Under the pieces are notes generated by a model, which was not told where the DNA came from, ran no database searches, and was given only the letters and a program-made list of their open reading frames with translations. A program made the position numbers and the translations under genes. From Bacillota bacterium (GTDB lineage Bacteria; Bacillota; UBA994), in the NCBI GenBank assembly GCA_018725275.1, contig QLUC01000003.1, positions 1-33,730 on the forward strand: a stretch of DNA of 33,730 nucleotides, written 5' to 3'. Shown piece after piece: positions 16,697-25,174 of the stretch; the stretch's first letter is position 1, and the number at the start of each line of letters is the position of its first letter.

Positions 16697-16720
16697 CCTC
16701 TTCGTCTCTAGGATTGATCA

Positions 16721-17830
16721 CTACGATAATCTTACCGGCATGACCAAACTCCAGTAGTTTTTCTCATTTTTCATACTTTGAACCACCACGGGACCAAATT
16801 GACCGGTAAAGGACATTTTGACATCGCCATAATCCAAGGCGCGCATAATATCACTGAGAACTTTATTATTAAAAAATATGTCTAGATCCTCACCGTTTTT
16901 TTCTATAGGCCATTCCTCATAATGGCTGCCAAGTTCGGCTGAATGCGCTCTGATACAGAGTATCTGATTGTTAAAATTTAATCTTACGATACCAGTAAGG
17001 AGATCCTTGGTCATAATGGCGCATCTATCTAAGGCGGTCAGTAGAATTTTTGGGTTTAACTGGACTACCGTAGTGAAATTTGTGGGAACATATTGGTCGA
17101 CATTGATATATCTTCCTTCTAGTAACTTAGAAACCATCGTGGTATTCCCTATTTGAACAAGACAATGGTTTTTACCTACCGCTACTTCGACAAGCTCGTC
17201 AGTTTCGTCAAGTAGCCGTAATAGTTCATGGACAGCCCTTCCCGGCATGACCATGGAAAATTGAGTTTCGTCTTGGTCTACCAATGATTCCTGGCGGGAG
17301 GCCACTTTAGTGCCATCAGCCGCTACGAGCCGGAGTTTGTTAGCCTGGTATTCCCATAGCATGCCGGTGAGGATGGGACGAATTGAATCCTGCGACATGG
17401 CGAAACTTACTTGTTTCAGCATGCTTTTCAACTGCTCTTGGGGGAGGGTGATTACGGTCAAGCCTTCGATATCCGGAATCTCCGGAAAAAAGGATGCAGC
17501 CATACCAACTAGCTCCATGTCGGAAAAACCGCTGCAAAGTTTAAGCACATGCCGCCCTTCGGCCACGTGCATACTAACTTCTTCGCTCGGGAATCTTCTG
17601 GCAGCTTCGCTTAACAGGCGCCCAGGTACTACGATTGACCCAGGAACAATTACCTCTGCTTTAATCTGGGCGGAAATAGCTAGTTCTAAATCATTTGCGG
17701 TGAGAATTAAGGAGTCATTTTCGGCGATTATCCTGACGCTAGATGAAGACTCTCCTAATTTGGAGCTCGTAGCCCTAGCTACATCCGTGGCGGCGGCGAC
17801 AAAATCATCTCTTCGCATAACAATTTTCAC
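16721..17830 (-). CDS. dnaN: DNA polymerase III beta subunit (sliding clamp)
   Basis: Ring-shaped processivity clamp; two copies encircle DNA. Seen: three successive clamp domains over 369 residues, with LEGRYINVDQYVPTNF in the middle domain, FNNKVLSDIMRALDYGDVKMSFTGQFGPVVVQS in the third, and the C-terminal VMPVRLS that ends family members. The GTG at 17830 is preferred over ATG 17836 because GGAGG lies 6 nt before the GTG but directly abuts the ATG, and because the resulting N-terminus (VKIVMRRDDF) has the family form. It is 238 bp downstream of dnaA. Confidence 0.96.
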   Translation of the reverse strand: MKIVMRRDDFVAAATDVARATSSKLGESSSSVRIIAENDSLILTANDLELAISAQIKAEVIVPGSIVVPGRLLSEAARRFPSEEVSMHVAEGRHVLKLCSGFSDMELVGMAASFFPEIPDIEGLTVITLPQEQLKSMLKQVSFAMSQDSIRPILTGMLWEYQANKLRLVAADGTKVASRQESLVDQDETQFSMVMPGRAVHELLRLLDETDELVEVAVGKNHCLVQIGNTTMVSKLLEGRYINVDQYVPTNFTTVVQLNPKILLTALDRCAIMTKDLLTGIVRLNFNNQILCIRAHSAELGSHYEEWPIEKNGEDLDIFFNNKVLSDIMRALDYGDVKMSFTGQFGPVVVQSMKNEKNYWSLVMPVRLS

Positions 17831-18068
17831 GGGCATCCTCCGTTCTAAATAATCAAAGCGTGCATAGAATGATTAGTTAAGAAATCGTAGTGCTAGTAGT
17901 AAGGGCTGTGGAGATGTTATTAAGTGGGGAAGATGTAGAGCACATCGTCTCTAAAGGGCGCTGTTAGGTTGTGAGTAATTGTCATCAACTATGCGGCGAG
18001 CTAGGGATAAAGTTGGTCCATAAAATTAGTCCACAAGAAAAAGTGGATAAAGTGAGCAAGGGTGTTGA
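17831..18068 (-). other. dnaA-dnaN intergenic region, possible second origin element
   Basis: No gene is visible in these 238 bp. One DnaA-box-like site AGTGGATAA (18042-18050, 8 of 9 to TGTGGATAA) and two weaker ones, TAGTCCACA (18027-18035) and TGTGGAGAT near 17907, lie here, with an AT-rich stretch next to the dnaA stop. In B. subtilis the origin is bipartite, with its unwinding element in this same gap, so the region may be part of oriC. The evidence is modest. Confidence 0.35.
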
Positions 18069-19397
18069 TTATATAGTTTTTAACTTTAGCTCAATTTCTC
18101 GGATAATAGCCGCAAAAGTAGGGTCATTGACCATGTCGGTGGAGATTTTATCACAAGCATGAATTACGGTGGTATGGTCGCGGCCGCCAAATTCTGCGCC
18201 AATGCGCGGCAAGGAGGAGTCGGTGTTTTTACGGGCTAGGTACATGGCAATCTGGCGCGGCAAAGAAATATTGCGGGTACGTTTCTTGGCGGAGAGTTCC
18301 TCTACCTTTATACCAAAGTGGGCGGCAATAACTTTTTGGATATCACTTATTTTTATAACCCTAGTCTTCTCCTCGGGGAATAGATTGCGCAAGACTTCAT
18401 CGATGAGTTCTCTGGTGATGGGTTTTTTACTGAAAGAAACATAGGCCATGATACGAATCAGCCCGCCTTCAAGCTCCCGGATGTTGCTGTTGATGCGACC
18501 TGCCAAGTAGGAGGTCAGATCTAGGGGGATGCGGAAGTTCTCACTCTCTGCTTTCTGGCGGAGGATGGCCACCCGGGTTTCGAAATCCGGGGGCTGAATG
18601 TCCGTGATTAATCCCCATTCGAAACGGGAGCGCAACCGGTCCTCTAAGGTGGCAATCTCTTTTGGCGGACGGTCGCTCGAAAAAATTATTTGTTTACTGG
18701 CTTCATGGAGGGCGTTAAAAGTATGGAAAAATTCTTCCTGGGTCTGCTCTTTCCCTGCCAAAAATTGTATATCATCCACTAACAACAAGTCCACCGACCG
18801 GTATTTGCTGCGAAACTCAACTGTCTTGCGCTGTTGTATGGAAGAAATGAATTCGTTAGTAAATTTTTCACAAGAAATATACACTACTTTCATTCTGGGA
18901 TAGTTCTGGAGGACATAATGACCTATGGCATGCATAAGGTGGGTTTTACCAAGACCGACGCCGCCATAGATAAATAGAGGGTTGTAGGCTGTGGCCGGCG
19001 CTTCGGCCACAGCTAAAGAAGCGGCATGGGCGTAACGATTACTTTCCCCAATCACAAAATTGTCAAATGTGTAGCGGGGAGTAAGCAAAGGCATGTCCTC
19101 AGAGTTTACCCGCTCGGAGGAGAGAGATGAAGATTTTGCCGATACTTCGGAGGCTAAGATAAACTTAACCGTCATTTCTCTATTGAGTACAGATGAGAGG
19201 GATTTCTGCACCGTAGGGGTATAGTTGTTTTCCAGCCAGTTGCGGTTAAATTCGGTGGCCACGATGATGGAGAGGGTATTACCTTGCAGCTGATGGGCTT
19301 GGCAGGGATAAAGCCACGTTTCGAATTGATGCTTGCTGATTTGAGATTCGAGCAAACCAAGTGTAGTCTGCCAGATCTCGGCTGCGGTCATTGGCAT
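18069..19397 (-). CDS. dnaA: Chromosomal replication initiator protein DnaA
   Basis: AAA+ ATPase that binds DnaA boxes, unwinds oriC and loads helicase. Seen over 442 residues: domain I (1-80, EIWQTTLGLLESQISKHQFETWLYP), a short variable linker (about 85-105), domain III with Walker A GGVGLGKTH (145-153), Walker B LLLVDDIQF and sensor motifs, and domain IV with the DNA-binding signature GGRDHTTVIHACDKI. ATG start with GGAGG 7 nt upstream. It faces away from rpmH across oriC, and a DnaA-box-like TTGTCCACA lies in its 5' region (19458-19466), consistent with autoregulation. Confidence 0.98.
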   Translation of the reverse strand: MPMTAAEIWQTTLGLLESQISKHQFETWLYPCQAHQLQGNTLSIIVATEFNRNWLENNYTPTVQKSLSSVLNREMTVKFILASEVSAKSSSLSSERVNSEDMPLLTPRYTFDNFVIGESNRYAHAASLAVAEAPATAYNPLFIYGGVGLGKTHLMHAIGHYVLQNYPRMKVVYISCEKFTNEFISSIQQRKTVEFRSKYRSVDLLLVDDIQFLAGKEQTQEEFFHTFNALHEASKQIIFSSDRPPKEIATLEDRLRSRFEWGLITDIQPPDFETRVAILRQKAESENFRIPLDLTSYLAGRINSNIRELEGGLIRIMAYVSFSKKPITRELIDEVLRNLFPEEKTRVIKISDIQKVIAAHFGIKVEELSAKKRTRNISLPRQIAMYLARKNTDSSLPRIGAEFGGRDHTTVIHACDKISTDMVNDPTFAAIIREIELKLKTI

Positions 19398-19578
19398 ATG
19401 CTAGCCTCCCCAGAAAGTGTAGACGTACCTATTCTCCGCGAAGTGCGTCGAATCCTATGTGGACAAAGTATAAGCTGGACTCTTTTTTTGCGGATAGCTC
19501 TGGATATGATATACACAATCGCTGTGGATGTCTAGTTTTTGACGTTAAGGGCTTGCTACTGCTCTATATTTCGCTCTG

Positions 19579-19781
19579 TGTCGAGCTGTTTCGACATCGG
19601 AATAATCCACAAAGATATCCACAGGTGTGGAGAACATTTGTACGGGTCACTAAAATGGTTCGCCAGTATTTTCGTGCACTGCTCTGATTGCAGCCATCGA
19701 CAGCGGGCGAGGGCAGTTGACAAGATGCACAAGTTATCTACAGAGTTATCAACAGGTGTGCATAAACGACACCGTTCGACA
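19579..19781. promoter_or_regulatory. Spo0A boxes within oriC
   Basis: The Spo0A box TGTCGAA occurs perfectly on the minus strand at 19590-19596 and 19775-19781 (+ strand TTCGACA). A 6-of-7 copy TGTCGAG at 19579-19585 forms an inverted pair with the first (TGTCGA, 6 bp, TCGACA). Another 6-of-7 copy, CGTCGAA, lies at 19446-19452 in the dnaA leader. In B. subtilis, phosphorylated Spo0A binds such boxes in oriC and restrains initiation at sporulation onset. Spo0A itself is not in the window. Confidence 0.5.
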
Positions 19782-19805
19782 TGGATAATAGCTTGGTTTT
19801 GATGA

Positions 19806-19834
19806 TTGCGTCAGGCAGAGCGTTTTGATATAAT
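19806..19834 (+). promoter_or_regulatory. Promoter of the rpmH-rnpA operon
   Basis: A perfect TATAAT (19829-19834) lies 17 bp after TTGCGT (19806-19811), a weak -35. It is about 48 bp before the rpmH start and at the edge of the oriC DnaA-box cluster. Confidence 0.6.
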
Positions 19835-19881
19835 CGCAAGGATAGTCTTGCTCTATAGGCTCTGAAGGGAGAGTGAATATA

Positions 19882-20016
19882 TTGAAGCGTACATTCCAGC
19901 CAAATAATCGGCAACGCAAGAAAGTGCATGGTTTTCGCGAAAGAATGAGCACCGCTAATGGGCGTAAAGTGTTAAGCCGCCGCCGTTTAAAGGGAAGAAA
20001 AGTATTGTCTGCCTAA
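19882..20016 (+). CDS. rpmH: 50S ribosomal protein L34
   Basis: A 44-residue, strongly basic protein reading MKRTFQPNNRQRKK at its start, then VHGFRERMSTANGRKVLSRRR and a GRKVLSA end, the complete L34 pattern. It is a structural protein of the large ribosomal subunit, and its gene next to oriC is conserved across bacteria. The start is TTG (19882-19884) with GGGAG upstream. It begins the rightward operon with rnpA, whose start is 4 bp after the rpmH stop. Confidence 0.97.
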   Translation: MKRTFQPNNRQRKKVHGFRERMSTANGRKVLSRRRLKGRKVLSA

Positions 20017-20020
20017 GGAG

Positions 20021-20371
20021 ATGGGTGACCTGCGACCTTGCTACCGACTCAAGAAAAGAAAAGAGTTCTCTCATGTTTTTGCCACGGGGCGCTCTGCCGC
20101 TGGGAATCTCATGGTGGTCTACAGTCTCTCGAGGGATGGCGGTAGTGTTCGTGTCGGATTTTCTGCCGGCAAAAAGTTAGGTAATGCTGTTTTACGCAAT
20201 CGGGTCAGGCGCAGAATTAAAGAAATTGTGCGCAAGTTTCTGCCACACCTGGTGCCTGGCAGAGACTTAGTGGTCATTGTGCGAGCGGGGGCAGTGAAAG
20301 CGACGTGCTCAGAACTGGAAAAAGAATTTCAATTGATCTGCCGTCGCTTAAAATTGTGGAGTATGCCATGA
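20021..20371 (+). CDS. rnpA: Ribonuclease P protein component
   Basis: Protein subunit of RNase P, which binds the catalytic RNA and pre-tRNA 5' leader. Seen over 116 residues: YRLKKRKEFSHVFATGRS at the N-terminus and the RNR motif region GKKLGNAVLRNRVRRRIKEIVR. The only canonical start in this frame after the upstream stop at 19988-19990 is the ATG at 20021, which directly abuts AAGGAG with no spacer; a CTG at 20030 would have 9-nt spacing. Translation may depend on coupling to rpmH. It overlaps yidD by 4 nt (ATGA). Confidence 0.94.
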   Translation: MGDLRPCYRLKKRKEFSHVFATGRSAAGNLMVVYSLSRDGGSVRVGFSAGKKLGNAVLRNRVRRRIKEIVRKFLPHLVPGRDLVVIVRAGAVKATCSELEKEFQLICRRLKLWSMP

Positions 20372-20577
20372 AGAGGGCGGCCCTTTTGTTGATTGACCTC
20401 TACCAGCGATATATTTCGCCCCTTAAGGCTCCTAGTTGTCGCTTTCGCCCTACTTGTAGTCAGTATGCTAAAGAGGCAATTCTGCGACATGGGGCTTTTT
20501 GTGGTATTGCGTTGGCCTTTTGGCGTGTGTTGCGCTGTCACCCTTGGTCTTTAGGGGGATACGACCCTGTGAAATAA
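20368..20577 (+). CDS. yidD: Membrane protein insertion efficiency factor YidD
   Basis: A 69-residue YidD/HlyA-type protein that assists YidC-dependent membrane insertion, probably peripheral on the inner face of the membrane. Seen: the complete family signature from YQRYISPLKAP through CRFRPTCSQYAKEAI to WRVLRCHPWSLGGYDPV, including its three conserved cysteines. The ATG at 20368 overlaps the rnpA stop (ATGA), indicating translational coupling. It precedes yidC directly. Confidence 0.94.
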   Translation: MKRAALLLIDLYQRYISPLKAPSCRFRPTCSQYAKEAILRHGAFCGIALAFWRVLRCHPWSLGGYDPVK

Positions 20578-20600
20578 GCTCTGGAGGGATGATTGCTTTA

Positions 20601-21293
20601 ATGGAAATTATCAATGTCATGCTAAAGACGATGCTAGACTATTTTTTCAGCTTTACACAGAACTATGGGGTGGCAGTCGTACTGTTGTCTTTAGCGGTCA
20701 CCGTCGTTACTCTGCCTTTAAACATTAAGCAGATGCAGTTTACCCGGGCTATGCGCCGCATCCAGCCCGAACTTGACGAAATCAAGAAGAAGTACAAAGA
20801 CGATAAAGTGAAGATTAATGAGGCCACCGTGGCGCTATGGTCAAAGTACAAGGTCAATCCCGCCTCGGGCTGTTTGCCAATGCTTATTCAGATGCCCGTC
20901 CTCTGGGCGATGTTTAATGTGCTGCGCATTCCCGATATTTTTTCTAAACAGCCCTACTTCTTTGGGCTCAATATGACCATGCCAAGTCCCGAGGTCGCTA
21001 TCATGACCTTACCATGGTTTTATTGGATTCTTCCTGTGTTGACAGTGGGGACTACATTTTGGCAGTCAAAGCAGAGTATGCAGAGTACTGACCCTTCCGC
21101 CCGCACCATGTTGTACATCATGCCCTTGTTCATGGGATGGTTTACCCTGCAGTTTCCCACAGCACTCGCGCTGTACTGGGTGTCGCGCAATGTCTTTACG
21201 GTAGGACAGGAGTATATCTATGCTATGTTCGTATCCCGTGGGACGGTGGAAGTGGAGGCGGGTACCAGTGAAAAGCGTCGAAAAGAGCGCTAA
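20601..21293 (+). CDS. yidC: Membrane protein insertase YidC (SpoIIIJ/Oxa1 family)
   Basis: Inserts and folds inner-membrane proteins, alone or with SecYEG. The protein is about 230 residues with five membrane helices, the short Gram-positive form. Seen: NYGVAVVLLSLAVTVVTLPLNIKQMQ (first core helix and the family's conserved cytoplasmic entry), a charged cytoplasmic hairpin RIQPELDEIKKKYKDDKVKINE, and SGCLPMLIQMPVLWAMF. There is no lipoprotein signal, unlike B. subtilis SpoIIIJ. The start is ambiguous: ATG 20601 has GGAGG 13 nt away, ATG 20589 only 1 nt. The 3' end overlaps jag by 26 nt. Confidence 0.95.
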   Translation: MEIINVMLKTMLDYFFSFTQNYGVAVVLLSLAVTVVTLPLNIKQMQFTRAMRRIQPELDEIKKKYKDDKVKINEATVALWSKYKVNPASGCLPMLIQMPVLWAMFNVLRIPDIFSKQPYFFGLNMTMPSPEVAIMTLPWFYWILPVLTVGTTFWQSKQSMQSTDPSARTMLYIMPLFMGWFTLQFPTALALYWVSRNVFTVGQEYIYAMFVSRGTVEVEAGTSEKRRKER

Positions 21294-21888
21294 GAGTGTC
21301 GGCGATGGTGTAGAGAGTGCCTTAGCCGAGCTCGGCCTATCCCTAGAGCAAGTCGAGGTGATAGTGCTCGAGGAGCCCACCAAGGGCCTTTTTGGCCTGT
21401 GGGGTGGGAAGCCTGCGCGGGTGAGGGTGACGAAGAAAACCACAGTTTTGGAGACGGCGGTGGTTTTCTTGACCTCTTTACTGCGCCACATGGGAGCTGA
21501 TGACGCCGTTTGTGAAATCACGCGGGAAGGTGCGGATGAGGTAGAAATTGCCATCAACGCCACTAACTCAGGCCTGCTTATCGGCAGGCGAGGACAGACC
21601 TTAGACGCCATCCAGCAGCTGACGGCAGTGATCTACACTCGCTCCGGCGGCGAAAAGCGGTTGCAGATCGACGTTGGGCAGTATCGTGAGCGCCGCAAGC
21701 AATCGCTCATTGAACTCGCCAAGAGCCTGGCCGAGAGAGTGCGCCGCACCGGTCGCAAAGCGGTACTTGAGCCGATGAGCGCCTCAGAACGGCGCATAGT
21801 ACATGTGGCCCTGCAGGACGAAATTGGCGTCTTGACCTACAGTGAGGGGGACGAACCCTACCGCAAAATCATTATCGCGGTGCGCTAA
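21268..21888 (+). CDS. jag: Jag/KhpB, SpoIIIJ-associated RNA-binding protein
   Basis: Cytoplasmic RNA-binding protein of 206 residues, with the Jag-N domain (about 1-50, including LEEPTKGLFGLWGGKPARV), a KH domain (about 70-150, with GLLIGRRGQTLDAIQQL) and a C-terminal R3H domain (about 150-206, with EPMSASERRIVHVAL). In other Bacillota Jag/KhpB is linked to cell division and elongation control and is encoded next to yidC. GTG start at 21268 with GGAGG 9 nt upstream, inside the end of yidC. A terminator follows. Confidence 0.95.
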   Translation: MKSVEKSAKSVGDGVESALAELGLSLEQVEVIVLEEPTKGLFGLWGGKPARVRVTKKTTVLETAVVFLTSLLRHMGADDAVCEITREGADEVEIAINATNSGLLIGRRGQTLDAIQQLTAVIYTRSGGEKRLQIDVGQYRERRKQSLIELAKSLAERVRRTGRKAVLEPMSASERRIVHVALQDEIGVLTYSEGDEPYRKIIIAVR

Positions 21889-21899
21889 AGGATCGCTTG

Positions 21900-21932
21900 C
21901 CCAGTAACTGATGGTTACTGGGTTGTTTTGTT
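21900..21932 (+). terminator. Rho-independent terminator after jag
   Basis: CCCAGTAAC and GTTACTGGG form a perfect 9-bp stem around TGATG, followed by TTGTTTTGTT. It closes the rpmH-jag operon 12 bp after the jag stop and lies just before the mnmE ribosome-binding site. Some read-through into mnmE is possible since no separate promoter is evident. Confidence 0.8.
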
Positions 21933-21946
21933 AAGGAGGAGGAAAT

Positions 21947-23299
21947 GTGTACCAGGAAGTCATTGCCGCTATTTCTACAGCCCCCGGAGAGGGCGGTATT
22001 GCCATAGTGCGCCTTAGCGGGGATGGGTCTATAGAAGTAGTCAAGAAGTGTTTTCGGCGTCGCAAGGGGCGCTTCTCCCCGCGTCCATGGCGAGTCTATC
22101 TAGGTGACATTGTGGATAGCGATGGAAGGCGCATCGATGAGTGTTTGCTCACATTTTTTCGCTCTCCTAATTCTTACACCGGGGAGGACGTAGTCGAGCT
22201 TGGCATTCATGGGGGCGCGTTTGTCGCCGTCCGGGTGCTCGAGCGCTTGCTCGAGTGCGGCGCGGTGTTGGCGGCCCCCGGAGAATTTACCAAGAGAGCC
22301 TTCCTCCAAGGGCGACTTGATTTGAGCCAGGCGGAGGCCGTCATAGATGTCATTCGCGCTAATTCCGATGTGGCTTTGCAGAATGCTAATCTCCACCTGA
22401 GAGGTGCCTTGACGGCAGAAATTAGGGAGGCTGAGCGGGCACTGCTCCGCGTGCTGGCGTTAATTGAGGCGCAAATTGATTTTCCGGATATGGACACGCC
22501 TAAGGTAACGCTGTCTGAGGCTGGGGCAGAGTTAGAGGCTGCTCATGCTGTTTTGAGCAAACTACTCGCTAGTGCCAGGCGTGGCCGGGTGGTCAAAGAG
22601 GGTTACCGAGTGGTCATAGTCGGTCGCCCCAATGTGGGGAAGAGCTCGTTGTTTAACTACCTTGCCGGTCAGGAGCGAGCAATTGTGACCGATATCGCCG
22701 GCACCACCCGCGACATTTTGGAGGTCAGTCTTAATATTAATGGCCTGCTCGTCAACTTGCTCGATACTGCGGGTTTGCGTGGTGATGGTGATTTTATTGA
22801 GAACCTAGGTATGGCGCGCACGGAGCAAGCCATGCTTGAGGCTGATTTACTATTGGTGTTGCTTGATGGTTCTACGAACTTAACGACCGAAGATGAGGCC
22901 CTCTTGGCGAAGACATCAACAACGCGACGTCTCCTCGTCGTCACCAAGGTTGATTTACCACTCCAGGTAACTTTGCCACCTGCTGAAAACGCAATTCTAG
23001 TGAGCACGGTGACCGGGGGGGGCATGGTCGAGTTAAGAGAGACCTTAGCCCGCGAGGCTGGGCGCACTATCGGCGGGGAGCATAATTTGCTCCTTACTAA
23101 TATCCGGCACACGGAAAGCGTGCGGCGAAGCCGAGAGGCCACGAGGGCCGCGGTAGAGGCGGCTCGCGCGGGTTGGGAGTTAGAGTTGGTCGCGATAGAT
23201 GTGCGCCAAGCCTTAGACTATCTCGGTGAGGTCGGGGGAAGGACGGTCTCTCAGTCTCTCACCGATGAAATCTTTGCACAGTTTTGCATTGGGAAGTGA
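21947..23299 (+). CDS. mnmE: tRNA modification GTPase MnmE
   Basis: GTPase that, with MnmG, installs the 5-carboxymethylaminomethyl group on wobble uridine-34 of tRNAs. Seen over 450 residues: the N-terminal tetrahydrofolate-binding domain (1-118), a helical domain, an embedded G domain with Walker A GRPNVGKS (226-233), DIAGTTRD (249-256), DTAG (273-276) and TKVD (333-336, Thr replacing the more usual Asn), and the invariant C-terminal FCIGK whose cysteine is catalytically important. GTG start behind AGGAGGAGG. mnmG begins 6 bp downstream. Confidence 0.97.
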   Translation: MYQEVIAAISTAPGEGGIAIVRLSGDGSIEVVKKCFRRRKGRFSPRPWRVYLGDIVDSDGRRIDECLLTFFRSPNSYTGEDVVELGIHGGAFVAVRVLERLLECGAVLAAPGEFTKRAFLQGRLDLSQAEAVIDVIRANSDVALQNANLHLRGALTAEIREAERALLRVLALIEAQIDFPDMDTPKVTLSEAGAELEAAHAVLSKLLASARRGRVVKEGYRVVIVGRPNVGKSSLFNYLAGQERAIVTDIAGTTRDILEVSLNINGLLVNLLDTAGLRGDGDFIENLGMARTEQAMLEADLLLVLLDGSTNLTTEDEALLAKTSTTRRLLVVTKVDLPLQVTLPPAENAILVSTVTGGGMVELRETLAREAGRTIGGEHNLLLTNIRHTESVRRSREATRAAVEAARAGWELELVAIDVRQALDYLGEVGGRTVSQSLTDEIFAQFCIGK

Positions 23300-23305
23300 A
23301 AAATT

Positions 23306-25168
23306 ATGTATGTGGCAGGTAGTTACGATTGTGTGGTGGTGGGCGGCGGACACGCCGGTTGCGAGGCTGCGCATGCGGCGGCGAGAATGGGCTGTCGCGT
23401 GGTTTTGCTCACGCACAGCCTCGACGCCATCGCCTTAATGCCTTGTAACCCAGCCATAGGGGGGCCGGCTAAGGGGCACGTAGTGGCTGAGATTGACGCC
23501 TTGGGTGGCTTGATGGGGTTTGTTGCCGACCAGACTTTTTTACAGATGCGCATGCTCAATACCGGCAAGGGTCCGGCGGTCAGGGCTCTCAGGGCTCAAG
23601 CCGACAAGAAGCAGTATCAGGCCCTAATGAAAAAATTGCTAGAGAGTACCCCGGGTTTGCGCATTATCCAGGCCTTAGTGACCGAAGTTTTGTCTGACAA
23701 CGGTCAAATTAGGGGGGTACGCACCCATTATGGGGCGGAGTTTTATGCCGCGACTGTGGTCATCACGGCGGGAACTTACCTCGAGGGCCGGGTGGTCGTA
23801 GGCCAGGCAAGTTTGCAGAGTGGCCCCAACAGCCTACTCGCTTCAACGGGTTTGTCGGCCAGTCTTGGCCGTCTGGGCATAGAGATGGGCCGCTTTAAGA
23901 CCGGGACGCCACCGCGCATTCACCGCCGGAGCGTTGATTTTTCGCAAATGGAAGAACAGCCTGGGGACGATATCCCGGCGAGGTTCTCTGCGCGCAGCAC
24001 TCGTGAAAGGCGGGCGCAGCTCAGCTGTTACCTCACCTACACCACAGAGCGCACTATTGCCATAATACGGGACAATTTGCATCGTTCGCCTCTATACTCG
24101 GGGATGATTGAAGGGCGAGGGCCGCGGTACTGCCCTTCGATCGAGGACAAGGTGGTGCGCTTTGCCGACAAGGAGCGCCACCAGTTGTTTCTCGAGCCCG
24201 AGGGGTTTGACACGGACGAGATGTATGTACAGGGCTTTTCCACTTCCCTACCCGAGGATGTGCAGGTGGAATTGTTGCGCTCTGTAGTGGGCCTGGCCGA
24301 GGTCGAGATGATGCGCCCCGGTTATGCCATCGAGTACGACTTTGTTTTGCCGACCGGTCTTAGTCTGGCGCTAGAGAGCAAAAACTGCGCCGGCCTTTTC
24401 TTTGCCGGACAAATCAATGGTTCCTCAGGTTATGAGGAGGCTGCCGGGCAGGGTTTGCTCGCCGGTGCTAATGCCGCGGCCAGAGTTTTGGGCAGACCCC
24501 CCTTGGTCCTGCTCCGCTCGGAAGCCTATCTTGGGGTGTTGGTAGATGATTTGGTTATGAAGGGCGTGACTGAACCCTATCGACTGATGACTTCGCGCGC
24601 TGAGCATAGACTGCTACTACGTCTAGACAATGCCCGTAGTCGCCTTGGCGAGGTCGCCGCCCAGTATGGGCTAATTGCCGCGGAAGATTACCAAGCCATA
24701 AAAGAGGAAGACGAGGAGTTGGCACGTTTGGTTGCCGGGCTTAGCAGCAGGACGGTGCCAAATTGCGATGCGGTGAACCAGGTGTTGCAGGGTGTCGGTA
24801 GCGCCCCCCTCACGCAAGCTCAAACGGCAGCCGCCCTCTTAAGACGTCCCGAGGTGCGGTGGGAGCATCTCGCGCCATTTTTACCCGAGGCCAGCTCGAT
24901 GTCACCGTCCTTGGCGATGCGCCTGGAGGTGGAGATTAAGTACGCGGGGTATATTGCTAAGGAGAGGGAGCAAGTGGAGCGATTTCTCCGCTTGGAGAAT
25001 CGACTCATTGCGCAAAATATAAATTTTGGGAATATTAGGGGTCTTTCTAATGAGGCCAAGGAAAATCTCACCCTACGCCGACCGCATTCTGTTGGGCAAG
25101 CCATGCGCATCAGCGGGGTGTCTCCGGCCGATGTAGCGGTGCTCTTAGTATATCTTGAGGGGAGGTAG
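23306..25168 (+). CDS. mnmG: tRNA U34 carboxymethylaminomethyl synthesis enzyme MnmG (GidA)
   Basis: FAD-dependent partner of MnmE, 620 residues. Seen: Rossmann FAD motif VVGGGHAGCEAA near the N-terminus, PCNPAIGGPAKGHVV, the NTGKGPAVRALRAQADK segment, KTGTPPRI with its neighbouring catalytic cysteine region, GQINGSSGYEEAAGQGL, and the C-terminal helical domain ending in a HSVGQAMRISGVSPADVAVLL block that binds MnmE. ATG start 6 bp after mnmE with GGGAAG upstream. The length and motif set are complete. Confidence 0.97.
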   Translation: MYVAGSYDCVVVGGGHAGCEAAHAAARMGCRVVLLTHSLDAIALMPCNPAIGGPAKGHVVAEIDALGGLMGFVADQTFLQMRMLNTGKGPAVRALRAQADKKQYQALMKKLLESTPGLRIIQALVTEVLSDNGQIRGVRTHYGAEFYAATVVITAGTYLEGRVVVGQASLQSGPNSLLASTGLSASLGRLGIEMGRFKTGTPPRIHRRSVDFSQMEEQPGDDIPARFSARSTRERRAQLSCYLTYTTERTIAIIRDNLHRSPLYSGMIEGRGPRYCPSIEDKVVRFADKERHQLFLEPEGFDTDEMYVQGFSTSLPEDVQVELLRSVVGLAEVEMMRPGYAIEYDFVLPTGLSLALESKNCAGLFFAGQINGSSGYEEAAGQGLLAGANAAARVLGRPPLVLLRSEAYLGVLVDDLVMKGVTEPYRLMTSRAEHRLLLRLDNARSRLGEVAAQYGLIAAEDYQAIKEEDEELARLVAGLSSRTVPNCDAVNQVLQGVGSAPLTQAQTAAALLRRPEVRWEHLAPFLPEASSMSPSLAMRLEVEIKYAGYIAKEREQVERFLRLENRLIAQNINFGNIRGLSNEAKENLTLRRPHSVGQAMRISGVSPADVAVLLVYLEGR

Positions 25169-25174
25169 GCCGAG

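Larger units (their letters stand above)
19398..19881. other. Chromosomal origin oriC (dnaA-rpmH intergenic region)
   Basis: Gene-free 484 bp between divergent dnaA and rpmH. DnaA-box-like sites (consensus TTATNCACA): perfect at 19757-19765 (minus); 8 of 9 at 19458-19466, 19509-19517, 19603-19611, 19615-19623, 19626-19634, 19734-19742 and 19746-19754; 7 of 9 at 19523-19531 and 19723-19731. The densest clusters are 19603-19634 and 19734-19765. Spo0A-box heptamers are interspersed. No clear AT-rich unwinding block stands out. A leftward dnaA promoter may use TATACT (minus strand, 19467-19472), but its -35 is weak. Confidence 0.88.
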
